This document shows positions 24,574 to 34,974 of a stretch of DNA of 64,000 nucleotides, piece by piece (the stretch's first letter is position 1; every line of letters starts with the position of its first letter). Under the pieces are notes generated by a model. That model had not been told where the DNA came from. It saw only the letters and a program-made list of their open reading frames with translations, and ran no database searches. The position numbers were made by a program, and so were the translations under genes. The stretch is from Chaetoderma sp. LZ-2023a. Taxonomy: Eukaryota; Mollusca; Caudofoveata; Chaetodermatida; Chaetodermatidae. The stretch spans positions 75,965,707 through 76,029,706 of the forward strand of contig CM067366.1 in NCBI GenBank assembly GCA_034401795.1, given 5' to 3'.

Positions 24574-24957
24574 ATGGATGTCACACTTCTAGCTAAGCAC
24601 CTAATACTTTGCGCGCGCGTTGGAATCGATTTATATACTTTGAACGTTGGATGGACTCCATGACTATCAATTTCCAGAAAACTATACAGGTAAGCTGTTG
24701 ACTATTTTGAAATTAAACCCACTAGTACTGTTGCTGCCTATGGCAGCAACAACGCCCAGTCAAATTATTTTCAAAATATTATTTCAAAATATTCAACAGC
24801 AAGTTTATTAGATAGCAAAGACATACAATTCGTACAACGTGTCAGACTATTACGCGTTAAAGAGGGACTATTTGTAATCATTTCTGACGTCATGATTATG
24901 ACGCCAGTCTACACGTCACTTAATTGATTATGACGTCAAATGCTGGATAGGTAAACT
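24574..24957 (-). mobile_element. MITE family 1 copy, reverse, tail-to-tail with neighbour
   Basis: It begins at AATGGATGTCACACTTCTAG. It contains GACTATCAATTTCCAGAAAA, CTATACAGGTAAGC (donor-like), and a palindrome with a small local duplication (CAAAATATTATTTCAAAATATT). It then has TACAATTCGTACAACGTGTC and TTGATTATGACGTCAAATG, ending GCTGGATAGGTAAAC. Confidence 0.85.
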
Positions 24958-24999
24958 AGGGAAGATGAATTGCTATCATTGCCGATGCAAGCGGTTGGT

Positions 25000-25060
25000 T
25001 ATTTTGAAACGAATTTGTCTGGAGTAGTGACTGCCTATGTCTTTCAGGCAGCATACTGGC
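25000..25060. mobile_element. MITE family 1 core fragment
   Basis: GGTTATTTTGAAACGAATTTG followed by GGAGTAGTGACTGCCTATG and AGGCAGCATACTGG looks like one palindrome arm plus loop. Weak but consistent. Confidence 0.4.
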
Positions 25061-25090
25061 CATGCCAGAGTGGGTGGTGGGTGTTAACGT

Positions 25091-25092
<2 letters not shown>

Positions 25093-25157
<65 letters not shown>

Positions 25158-25180
25158 GTAGATAGAGAGAGAAAGAGAGA
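25093..25180. repeat. (GA)n microsatellite
   Basis: Nearly pure (GA)n, the first of three GA tracts within 750 bases. Confidence 0.95.
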
Positions 25181-25639
25181 GAGAGGCATATGTTGCTGTC
25201 ACGTAACCTTATTAGTGAGAAATAAAATCAATAATAGGACATGTTTTAATGAATGCTACTCAATGGAATATGATGAATTGATGTCGATGCCATCATAAGT
25301 TCAACCAGTGACCTATTGAGTAGCGGGCATTTGTTATGCATCGGTATTAGCGAATCAGGTCTTTGCAGCTATTCGTGGAATTAGCTAATTGAGTATGGAG
25401 TGTCTGCGAAATATCCGGTGCTATAAGAAGTCTATTTCTGTAACCATTTTATATGTCTACGTACTAATGACGCATGTGTCTAGGAGGCAGGATCTATCGG
25501 GCACTCAATATGTGTGTCCTTATCCTCATATAGTCGATCAGGTGACCAACCAAATAGGGAAAAAATAATCGGATAGTGAGTGAATGAAGTAATAAAGCAA
25601 TCAATCATGTGCATGCCCGAATAAGTGAGTGAAGAATTC
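25181..25639. other. unassigned sequence
   Basis: Nothing recognised between the GA tracts. Confidence 0.5.
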
Positions 25640-25782
25640 AGAGAGAGAGAGAAGAGAGGAGAGAGAGAGAGAGAGGGGTGGGGGGGGGGGGGGGTAGAGG
25701 CGCCGAAGTCCCCGCAGCTGCGGGAAGAGGAGAGGGCGTCCAAGACCAGCGGTAGACCCGAGACTCTGTTCAAAAATCGCTA

Positions 25783-25842
<60 letters not shown>
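25640..25842. repeat. GA tracts flanking a poly-G run
   Basis: GA repeats at about 25640-25675 and 25785-25842 bracket a G-rich run (about 25676-25695) and roughly 90 bases of GC-rich single-copy-looking DNA. Confidence 0.9.
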
Positions 25843-25843
<1 letters not shown>

Positions 25844-26039
25844 AATAACAATCAAGTGACTGTTTGATTAGTTGTTCATTTTAGCATGTGAGGTATATCA
25901 TATGTAAGCCATATGTCTCTAATCCTTAAGTGTCGCTATCTAATAGGGGACTGTTAGTTATACAAACATGTATTTTGCACACTCATTATTGAAATTCTGT
26001 TATTATTGACACTTTTAACTGCCGTGTTCGGTTCCAAAA

Positions 26040-26097
26040 TGGCATAACAGAGGAATATTTTGGCTATGTCCACCACTTCCTAGTTAAACTCCGTTCA
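26040..26097 (-). mobile_element. left part of a MITE family 1 copy split by the Polinton
   Basis: TTTTGGCTATGTCCACCACT and CCTAGTTAAACTCCGTTCA match the reverse-orientation start of family 1. The copy resumes at 33753 with TGTTTTGCGCG. Removing 26098-33752 restores a collinear match to the copies at 43030 and 63750. Confidence 0.75.
26088..26097. repeat. putative target-site duplication (left)
   Basis: ACTCCGTTCA occurs here and again at 33743-33752, just outside the two inverted repeats. Polintons usually duplicate 6 bp, so part of the 10-bp identity (CGTTCA being the minimum) may be coincidence at the element tip. Confidence 0.75.
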
Positions 26098-26440
26098 GCA
26101 GTTACGTGTGGGGATGTACGTTATTGTTGTGGATCGGTACGCTATTGTTCTGGAACAAAATAATTATGGATTCTTTTGTTCTTGAACAATGACGTACAGC
26201 TGCCAACACAATGACGTACAGCTGCCCAAACAATGACGTACAGCTGCCCAAACAATTATGTACAGACCCCCATGAAACTGAAATTCTTTTACTGTGTGTC
26301 GTCTGTAGGTGATTGTTGTGCGGCTATACGTGATTGTATTTTATTTAACAATGTCGTCGAGAGGGTTGGGGGTGGTGGTGTAGAGAGAACAATTTTGTCC
26401 ATGTGTATAATAAAATAATGTATATATGTGATTATAATAA
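26098..26440. repeat. Polinton left terminal inverted repeat
   Basis: Matches the complement of 33518-33742: AGTTACGTGTGG, TGTACGTTATTGTTG, AATTATGGATTCTTTTGTTC, CGTACAGCTGCCCAAACAAT, TTTAACAATGTCGTC and TGTGTATAATAAAATAATG, in the same order. This arm is longer because a unit of about 22 bp containing AATGACGTACAGCTGCC is tandemly repeated three to four times near 26185-26265. Confidence 0.9.
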
Positions 26441-28605
26441 TACACGATTTGACTGTAAGTTGTTGGTGGCTTAACCGACATCGTTTTACGGGCAAGTTGT
26501 TTTTTAAATACTTAATAGGTGCTGTGATATAGTGTGTGCAATAACGTCAGCGGTTAGATTTTGTTGCCGCTCGATGTCATTGTCTCGTTTACGACAAAAT
26601 ATCAGTAATATGCGTCTGAAAGCAATGATTCACGCATTTAAGGACTCCTAATAGTTGTGAGCTCAAGCGATCGATATCCTTTCATTCTGTATGATAAAAA
26701 GATTATTTTTCACCCGTAGTAAAAGTTTAATTTAACCATTCATCAGTGACGCATTAGCCGTGAGATATGTCCTTAATCGAGATACAAACATGACACATGT
26801 CAAGGAATAATGAAAAAACGTACACAGTACTTATTTGTACCACACGTCTTGTTCTAGGCATTATATTTTAGAAATATTTAGTAATTCAAAATTACTATTA
26901 AATTATCGTCTAGTTCACTCACCAGGAGATAAAGTGTTTTTCTCTTTGTAGCTATGAATGTGTGCTTCTCTTGACAGTTTTGTGTACAATTTTGAATGGA
27001 ATAAATACTGCAATTTATACCGTTACATGTTTTGGTTTGCATTATTGTTCACACTCGTGCGCAATTCGTTTCCCAGTTCTTAACCGAGTGGACATATGGA
27101 CTTGTTCCGTCATCAATTACTCGAATATCTTGTTTTGGATTTCACGCTAGAGATTGTGCATATTTATAAGGGGGTGGAATTATGCGTGAATATATGTATA
27201 AATACTATGTTTTTTCCTTCGTGCATCGCATTGCTCATGTTAACATTAAACATGGACGCTTCAAACAGGCCAGCTTTTCTGATGTTAGACCATGCCTATG
27301 ATCTCTCGGCCACCATTTGATCTAATAATGGCACTGGTATATTAAGTTATGAAACCACACATGACCACGATGAAAGGCGTATCATTATTCACCTTACTGT
27401 GGAATACGTGGTAGAACACTACGCACCTGTACTGTCGGAATCTGGTTCTGAACCATCTTCCATGGCATAAGGGTGTCCTACGTGCTATCGCATATGCACC
27501 CCACACACACACGCACCTCACGCGACAACACATACACAATCACACATACTGGCATACCCTCTCACGCATAGTGCCACATGCGTGCCCTGCCTCCTCTAAG
27601 CATACCCATGTATGTATTCTCTGTTTCATTCGCCTGTACATCGTGTATGTGTGCGTGCGTGCGTCTTTTATGCACCGTATACATGCGTGCATATGTCGTG
27701 TATGTATGCAGCAATGATAACGAAGTTGATACTTCATATTCAGCCATTTGTTTTAATTACGTTCATCCAGTTCTGTTAGATATTCTCTCCAGCGGTTCTG
27801 GATTCCGCGCATTACCTTTTTAAATGGCTGCTGAACCGGTACTTCGTTATATCTGTTCCACTCCACGCATCTACACCTAATCAGTATAGAGCCGATTGTT
27901 TACCAGCGATTGCATAATAGAGATTTGTTTTCCATTTGCACTTTGCAAATTCAAAAAGATGAATGCCTTACTGGTAGCGTGCATTTCCCTTTTATAGCTA
28001 AAATATGAATGCTGTCAGTGAAACTAACTTTCCAATCTGAACACGCACTTATTTCAGCCATATGGGTTTTTTCCAACGCTTAAAATTAACATCTTCTGGA
28101 TTTCAGAACATAACTATGCAGACAATTGCATGTACAAAATTCATTTCTTCATGCCATAGATGTTTGAGTGGCATTATTTTATAGAAACTAGAATTGATAT
28201 GAGTGTCATTAATACACAGAATTCAATTACGGATGAGAACATGTCATACAGTTTCCCGCATTCAGATATTAAAACCACACATATTAGCCAATAATTCATG
28301 CGAATATGATTAATTAGTGTATTGATTTGTTATCATTGTGGGGCGCTGCATGCTCCTAGTGTAACATTATTCGTTAACCATTATCGGAATGCTTTCGCAT
28401 TAAAATGTGTTCTTCCACTGGTGTGTATAAAAAAATGGTGATAATTATGGATGGTGGTTGAGGGGTGATAGAGGAAGAGGTTAAGGGAACGCGAAGAAAT
28501 AATAAACTTATTCAAAAAAAGCCGATACATTTTTATGATAAATAAATATTACGGACATTTATTCGTAATAATTATATTCTTAATGAAAACATAGCAGACA
28601 AATAA

Positions 28606-29094
28606 TTAAACATTAAGCATGATATTTTTTCTCTGTTTATTCATAATCCTGCGCATCACACATTTCACTATAGTGTCATTTTTGTCTCTGTTTATTAGCG
28701 CCCATAATATATGCTTCATTTGTACACCTCTCGAACGATGATAAAAGAAATATACACAATAATATCCGCAAGTAGTCATCGTTGCTGGTTGAACACGATC
28801 ATTGTTGAAATAATAAACACACGCATGGCGTCCATTTTGCACATTTGATATCATTCTTCCATCTGAAGGGCGTCTTCTATAAGGATCGACGCATTCAGCA
28901 TTTCCATTTCTAGTGTAATAAACCGCCACCCATTGCTGTCCAGATTTATTACGGGGATGTGTGTTTATTACTAATGAAGCCAGGCGATATTTACTATGCA
29001 TAGGCACATTGTCAATTGGAAAAATGCAGAGAAATTGTTCAGGCATTTTATTGTCACTGAATAATAGATCCTCTATTTCAAATGTATTCGACAT
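28606..29094 (-). CDS. adenovirus-type cysteine protease of Polinton (catalytic His replaced)
   Basis: An uninterrupted 162-codon frame. In Polintons this protease family (related to adenain) is thought to process virion proteins. Visible landmarks are the strand normally carrying the catalytic His, here SGQQWVAVYY (Gln54 where His is expected); an acidic residue in ECVDPY (Asp70); a Gln at residue 102 in the oxyanion position; and the nucleophile in TTCGYYCVYF (Cys109). The basic C-terminus and length are normal for the family. The start ATG is preceded within about 10 bases by the end of the capsid remnant, the expected gene neighbour. The CAA codon at residue 54 predicts an inactive enzyme even though the frame is open. 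Identity is confident; activity is doubtful. Confidence 0.85.
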   Translation of the reverse strand: MSNTFEIEDLLFSDNKMPEQFLCIFPIDNVPMHSKYRLASLVINTHPRNKSGQQWVAVYYTRNGNAECVDPYRRRPSDGRMISNVQNGRHACVYYFNNDRVQPATMTTCGYYCVYFFYHRSRGVQMKHILWALINRDKNDTIVKCVMRRIMNKQRKNIMLNV

Positions 29095-29104
29095 ATGTTT
29101 TAAT

Positions 29105-29905
29105 AATCTGTTAGTACGTTAAAGTCTGATCCAATTTCTACTGTATTATAAAATTCAGTTTAACACATTATGTTGGTTGTAGTGGAAAGAGCTTGAGCAA
29201 AATGGAAAAACACCCTTAACAAACCAGTGCGTGTAGGGTAGCGATGATCTGAATCAGCTAGATCTGGTTTAAAATCACATGCAAACAGCAGGGTTCCGAG
29301 TCTGAACTGTGGCTTACTTATCAGGTAACTTTGAATAACACCCCAGTACCGCTGAATATTGAGAAATAAGCGTCAGAGTAAATGTTGTCACTAAAAAAAG
29401 TCTGTATTTGTGATGTTTTAATCTCTTCCCCATTTATATAACATGTAGCGTAGGTAGTGTTATTGTTATCAAACTTGAACAGATTTTACTGTACCACCCC
29501 ATTATATGCATCATTTGGTAGAAAAGTGAATACTACTCTAGTAGGAAGCTATCCAATAAATATAGTATCTCTACCAATGGGCATAGCGCCATTAGGTACA
29601 GTAAAAGTCTTACACACTACACATTTAATAGGATAGTATATGCTTGTCTGTCTGTAACTGCATGCACCACTAGCAGATCTGCTAATAGAATAACTTTGCG
29701 TACAAATAAGTTAGCAGACAATATTTTCAGTTTAGGCCTCACTCCTACTGCAGCCATACTGGCAAAGACACCTTTACTCCGCTGTTGACATACTCTTAAA
29801 TCTACAGAACCGAGAAGGAATCGGTCCTGCAGAAACATGTCACTGTGTATGCGCCGCATTAATTGTACTGTTGTACTTTCAGCCATTATTATTCTGCGAG
29901 CTTGA
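29105..29905 (-). pseudogene. Polinton major capsid protein (double jelly-roll), decayed and N-terminally deleted
   Basis: Minus-strand fragments in successive frames match the Polinton/adintovirus-type capsid. RRIHSDMFLQDRFLLGSVDL and LSANLFVRKV lie in the open frame 29617-29961. After a frame change come TFTVPNGAMPIGRDTIFIG, then VFTFLPNDAYNGV, NTTYATCYINGEEIKTSQIQ, YFSIFSGTG, and a final LLRVFFHFAQALSTTTNI leading to the protease start. At least one frameshift (near 29620-29650) and several stops interrupt it. The first jelly-roll's N-terminal part is missing; its place is taken directly by polymerase sequence. Assignment rests on motif order and on the adjacent protease. Confidence 0.75.
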
Positions 29906-31560
29906 AATCCTAAGTTAGTATCGGTGATCGATTCAGAAATTAAAGTCTTAAATCTAGACATGGCTAAACGTAATACAGTTACGTCATCATTACAATATTC
30001 GATGAGATTTTTATCAACATCGTAGTGCTCGTGTCTAGATATCTGTTCGGTGTATCAGCAATCAAATTCAATCAATTCATTCACATTCATATTTTGTGGA
30101 CAGAATAGCTCCCTCTTGGGAAATAGTATTACCTTTCCCCAATATTGAGGCATGTTGAGCTGATGGAGAAATGCCCACTTATGAACAGGAAAATTAAAAG
30201 CATCGCCCATCTTACGCAATGAAAGAGGAAAAAAGTTTATGGAATCGATAAAACGTATATTGCCTATGTCAAATGAGAGAACTGCATAGCCACGCATAGT
30301 ACTGTTTATAGGTTTAAGGTGTATGTTAGCGGTTTTGCAAATGCATTGAAGGAGTAAAAGAGAATCACAGATGCGAGCATTGTGCATGATCACGAAATAG
30401 TCAGAGAAAACATATTATCTATTGAATTTTTTGCCAGCATACATAGCCTTAACACGTGTCAGCCAGCTAAAGAACTGATCCACTGCGTCTAAACCATGAA
30501 AGTGAAAATATCCATAATTCATGCCTCGATGACATGTAGAGCAATGGTCTTCGAGCGGTTGGTTGATGCATGCATCACAACATACCATTGGCTACCACGA
30601 AATTAACTTTATGCTCTGCAAGAATATTAGTATTGCTACTTTCAATAGGCGATAAATATGTTTCTGTATCGTAAATAATTTATTTTTGAAAATCTTCATA
30701 TTTACAAATGTCAGCATCCTTATGTATAGAGTGTGCATGGGATAATGACAATATAGGTTCTTCAATTACTATATGATAACATGTGTGATTTTCAGTAATG
30801 ACAAACTTCTCTTTACACGCGTAACATTTTGTCATACCACGACCGTGGTCATCACCATCTTTATGAATGCGAATGAAACAATGGGGACACACCTTCACGA
30901 TTTCACAGGTCTCATTAGAGAGGTGGTTCGCCATACATTAATGGTTATAATACTTCCAATGGCAATCATTACACATTATTTTATGCAAAGCACCTGTAGA
31001 AATACAAGATCCTTTATCAGAATAAGGGGTCATACAACTACGACACCGCACTGTGCATGTGTGATCACTAGCGTATGATGCATTACACTGTATATAGTGA
31101 TTACGTACCATAAGAAATGCGGCGATAGACGTGATCAAGGACATATGATTAGCGCATTATGAATGCATAGGTTTGATACATGGTACACTCATGAAATCAC
31201 TACCGAATACGTATACATGTGTCGACTCTGAGTAGACTTGAATAGAAAATTGATTGGGAAAGTGTTCCTGAAATTAATACCAATCAGTACTATTAATTTC
31301 ATGTTCAGGAATAAAGCAAGCTGTATGATACTCACGTGCCATATGCGTCAAATATGTTTTATTGCGTATCAAATTACGCCATCCACATGTAGAGATTAGT
31401 TTGCTCATTTTCTCAATACATTTTATTCCTAAAAATATTCCTGCCGCGAAACAGAATGTATATTCAGCGCAAATGGGTATAATACATTTTTTAATATCGA
31501 TGTGTGCATCTATATCAGATAAAGGTAAATTCAATAAATTTAAATGTATAGTATTGGTCG
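29890..31560 (-). pseudogene. Polinton protein-primed DNA polymerase B, exonuclease part only
   Basis: Read on the minus strand, fragments follow the order of Polinton PolB. An N-terminal helical part holds YLTHMAREYHTACFIPEHEI. Cys/His-rich zinc-binding segments follow (CRSCMTPY, CPHCFIRIHKDGDDHGRG, CYACKEKFVITENHTCYHI). Next come CCDACINQPLEDHCSTC, exonuclease motif II as HNARICDS, FIDSINFFPLSLRKMGDAF, and exonuclease motif III as EYCNDDVTVLR near 29965-30000. Stops occur, for example a TGA at about 30055-30057 just before YTEQISRH and others near 30415 and 30590. The polymerase palm and thumb are absent: the frame passes into capsid sequence after about 29920. The protein would normally replicate the element using a terminal protein primer. 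Confidence 0.8.
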
Positions 31561-31894
31561 AACCTAGGAGAGTATCATTTCGCCCACCTGAGTAGTAGCC
31601 CTCTACGTGAAAACGTGAAATTCAAAATCTTCTGATAACCTACCATCAGTGTTTGATTGAATAACTTTTTCCACTGATTCTAAAATTACGTCAGGCATAA
31701 TTTCATTCCATAGCCTAAAATCCATGGCTATTGGCATTTCCAAAGAAGGGTGCATCAACTTGATTCTCATGTGGTCTTTCGGCTGAGATTTATTTTTTCG
31801 CTATACATATCTAGCAAAGGTTGAAAGGCACCAGACACGAACTCAGAATGAGTAAGTGGTGTATCAGCTATAGGATAACTGCTAAAAATACTTT

Positions 31895-33035
31895 CTATTC
31901 AGTACCTTCAATACCATACATTTTACTGCGGTATTTGTGCACAGTCTCCACAGATATATAGTCAGTATAATCAAATACCGACCTTCCAATTTGAGGGTAC
32001 TCACAGCGAATGCATTGTAAATAATGATTAAGAAGGTCTTTGGTAAGCATTATATTCTCCGATATACAATGAGCGATTTCATCAGCGATGAGCCTAAATT
32101 CATCTTCTGTATGATTTGCATGCATATCAATAAGAATTTTTTGAGTAGGAATGATTACATCACAGCAATAATAAGCAGTTAAGCAGAATTATCATCATTA
32201 GGAAGGCGAGCTAAATCCAGGGATAGGTCATTAGGAGAAGACGCAATGCAGTCAGGAACTGGCGCAACATCAAACAAATTTAGGTCGTGTCCATCACGTA
32301 CGTTGGTTGAAGCAGAATGGATAGGTTCGATTACGTCATATTCATAAACATTATGAGGATAATTGAAAAATGATGATAATGATGATGATGATGGTACGGT
32401 ACTAATATGAGGAATATATAGTTCAGTTCTCGTATGAGCGGCTAGATCATCGGTAGAAGCATGATCAGTAGGCACGTTTATGTCATAATCAATAATATTC
32501 TGAGGATAAATGCTAAAGGATGACACGGGAATAAATAATTCAGGAATTAAGTCTTCGATGTCATGAGTAGGCTGATATACAGCTTTATCATCCATACAAT
32601 TTAAGTTACGCACATTTTCTGCTCTATCAACGGATCCCACAGACTCCATACTTGGGAATACATCAACTCCATAATCATAAAAATGATCTGGATAATTGAA
32701 TACCGACGCATCAGTATTCATAATGGTCAGTTCAGGAATGACTTCGCAGTAATCAGGAACAAATACAGAGTTGTCATTGCTTTAATTTACATTACTTACT
32801 GCAATGTCATTATGCTCATCAGATGCACACATTTGTGGAATTGTAACGTCAGGATGATAAAACGTAGCATCCAAAAATGTAAGGTTATCAGCATGTTCAT
32901 CAGTTGAAAAGGGTAGATCCAGTTTAATCCAACGACATCAGAGTCATGCATCTGCTGCAAAATCGCATTAACGGCATTTTCACATTCGTTAACTCTGTCC
33001 CTTAAATTAGCTGCCATTTTGCAAGGTAATAACAT
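31895..33035 (-). pseudogene. unrecognised acidic ORF region upstream of PolB
   Basis: A minus-strand frame opens with MAANLRDRVNECENAVNAIL near 33016, shifts frame near 32915, and continues through a 180-codon open stretch (32179-32721) rich in Asp, Ser, Pro and Tyr. That stretch contains three imperfect repeats: VFNYPDHFYDYGVDVFP, FSIYPQNIIDYDINVPTDHA and FFNYPHNVYEYDVIEPIHSA. A further 76-codon helical stretch follows (31895-32125). Since no other gene intervenes, this may be an N-terminal extension of the polymerase ORF or a separate element-specific gene. I recognise no family. Low-complexity acidic sequence with Tyr-rich repeats suggests a disordered protein. Confidence 0.45.
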
Positions 33036-33517
33036 GTAATGTCTTTAACGCACACTTATTTACTTCTCGTTGATCAAATATTCTTTTTAATTATTCTTTT
33101 ACAATCTATACTCAATAAGTAAATATTAAGAATGTTAAAAGAACAAATATTAAACTTCAGAGATCTGACAATTACCTGGTGAATAAAGCCGTTCTATTTA
33201 AGCTCACGTGCAGTGAAAAAATACGCGCCAGGCAGATGCCGGCCGCGAACCTCAGCCCTCCTCCTCCTCCTCACCTCGATTATACGACCACCTATACGTC
33301 TTATATTTTAACCCATATACCTCAGTAGCTAACGCCAGAGGGGGTGGGGTGCACGCAGCTAGTTTAAAACGTAAAATACCAAACTTTTAGGGGTTACTAT
33401 TTTTGTTATTTACAAGTACACCGCAAAAGACACGTCTACTAACACACCATTCTTCTAAATTCAGGGAAGACATTCTCATTTAGACTATATCAATTTTATG
33501 ACACTATTCACCCCAAA

Positions 33518-33742
33518 TTATTAGATCACATATATGCATTATTTTGTTATACACGTGGACGAAATAGGTCTCTCTACGCCCCCATTGACGACATTGTTAG
33601 ATAAAACACAATCACGTACACGTACATCATTGTTTGGGCAGCTGTACGCCATTTTATCGAGAACAAAAGAATCCATAATTCTTTTGTTCTAGAACAATAA
33701 CGTACAGATGCCCAACAATAACGTACAGCTCCACGCGTAACT
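33518..33742. repeat. Polinton right terminal inverted repeat
   Basis: Complement of the left repeat, about 225 bp. The tip reads CACGCGTAACT followed by the direct repeat. Here the GTACAG unit appears as two diverged copies (AACAATAACGTACAG). The DNA between 33036 and 33517 is AT-rich with a CTC-rich patch near 33255-33280 and no gene. Confidence 0.9.
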
Positions 33743-33752
33743 ACTCCGTTCA
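33743..33752. repeat. putative target-site duplication (right)
   Basis: ACTCCGTTCA, identical to 26088-26097, followed immediately by the resumed MITE sequence (TGTTTTGCGCG). Confidence 0.75.
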
Positions 33753-34100
33753 TGTTTTGCGCGTTTTGTGATCGATGTATCTACGTTGAACCCTTGCATT
33801 CTCAGAATCCCATTTCAAGGTACCGTATTTATATAGATAACCTGTTGAATATTTTGAAACTAATTTGACAGCACGCAGTAGTAAACCTATCAGACATAGC
33901 ATTGGTATACTTGATGGAGTATGACAGGTACAGGATGGCGTATTCTCTGTCAATTATGATTGTGACGTCATCATACATGTGCCGTCATCATAGATGTGAC
34001 GTAATGCACTTCATTTTAGAAATCAATCAACCCTGCCATGATAGTCTGGAAGCTACAATCAATTCAGCCAATTTTACCATTAATAGTACCATTCATCATA
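33753..34100 (-). mobile_element. right part of the MITE family 1 copy split by the Polinton
   Basis: TGTTTTGCGCGTTTTGTGATC, TTGAACCCTTGCATTC, AGAATCCCATTTCAAGGTAC and the arm GAATATTTTGAAACTAATTT, then the CRE-like tail with GTGACGTCATCATACATG. The second palindrome arm is lost. Confidence 0.75.
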
Positions 34101-34684
34101 TTTTCTGTTGTCTTATTATTGTATCAGAGAGATCATAAATTTGCATCAGAGGTAGGCCTACCTCGACCTTTATAGATAATGTACGTGGGTTGCACTCATT
34201 GATGGTGTTGACGAGAACCATTTGGTTTATCATGCCGGGATCGCATGCAATACTGTTCTCAATTTGTCATTGGTGAGCTATAATCAATGGTAAAGTATCC
34301 CTTGGCAAGCCACCATTGTCGTTAGTCGGCAATACGCCGTTACTATACGTGATTTACTGCTGTACTCATTTACCCCATACTGTAGTCAGTGACCTATCTA
34401 GGTCCTATTGTTGCGCAGTGAAATGCAGCCACCAGTTCTATAGGTAGGAGAATAGGAAGGAAATGCGTACGGGAAGCTTTCTATCCTTTGTCCATTTAAC
34501 ACATATTTCACAGCAGCTTCAGATTCCTATATTCTATTTCAGTACGCTGGGCCTGTCTCTCATGTGTCCTCTGTCATAATCCAATACGTCGCCATACGCT
34601 AGCTGACGTCGAATAGCTTCATCACACGTTTCGAAAAGACTGTCATGACGTGGATGAAGTGTACTGCCATGACGTGTGTCTTTG

Positions 34685-34750
34685 ATGAATGCACCATTTA
34701 CTAAACATTGTTTTGAATATTTTGAATCTAATTCGACTTTAAAGGACATC
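34685..34750 (+). mobile_element. MITE family 1 core fragment
   Basis: TTTACTAAACATTGTTTTGAATATTTTGAATCTAATTCGACT is one arm in forward context, interrupted afterwards. The preceding DNA (34490-34680) carries diverged TGACGT-type motifs. Nothing else was recognised in 34101-34684. Confidence 0.55.
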
Positions 34751-34974
34751 TCATGGTATCTATTGGTAACCATTCAGGTGATAGAATTTGCCACAAATAA
34801 GCTATCCATAACATTTTAACTTTTTATCTTACCGACAATGAAAGATATTCAGGCTTCAGTAGATAAATGTTGGCGCATGTCTACAGCCTATAGCGGCTGC
34901 CATGATTTATCTTTCAACCAATCTGCCTTGGAATAAGCGCTCAGTCATCGTGTCAGCTGTCAGCTTTTGTTTGG

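Larger units (their letters stand above)
26098..33742 (-). mobile_element. Polinton/Maverick element, internally deleted (7.6 kb)
   Basis: The element is bounded by long inverted repeats and a 10-bp direct repeat. Its minus strand carries, in order, an acidic N-terminal ORF region, family-B DNA polymerase (N-terminal and exonuclease parts only), a major capsid protein remnant and an adenovirus-type protease. That gene set is diagnostic of Polintons/Mavericks, which are normally about 15-20 kb. No polymerase palm motifs, retroviral-like integrase or packaging ATPase were found. The 2.1 kb from 26441 to 28605 has no recognisable gene, only a CA/GT-rich stretch near 27495-27710. It is a non-autonomous, decayed copy. 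Confidence 0.9.

Noticed and set aside
26441-28605. Integrase or packaging ATPase expected in a Polinton
   Set aside because: I looked on both strands for zinc-binding/DDE integrase and Walker-type ATPase motifs and found none; the frames here are short or lie over CA/GT-rich DNA.
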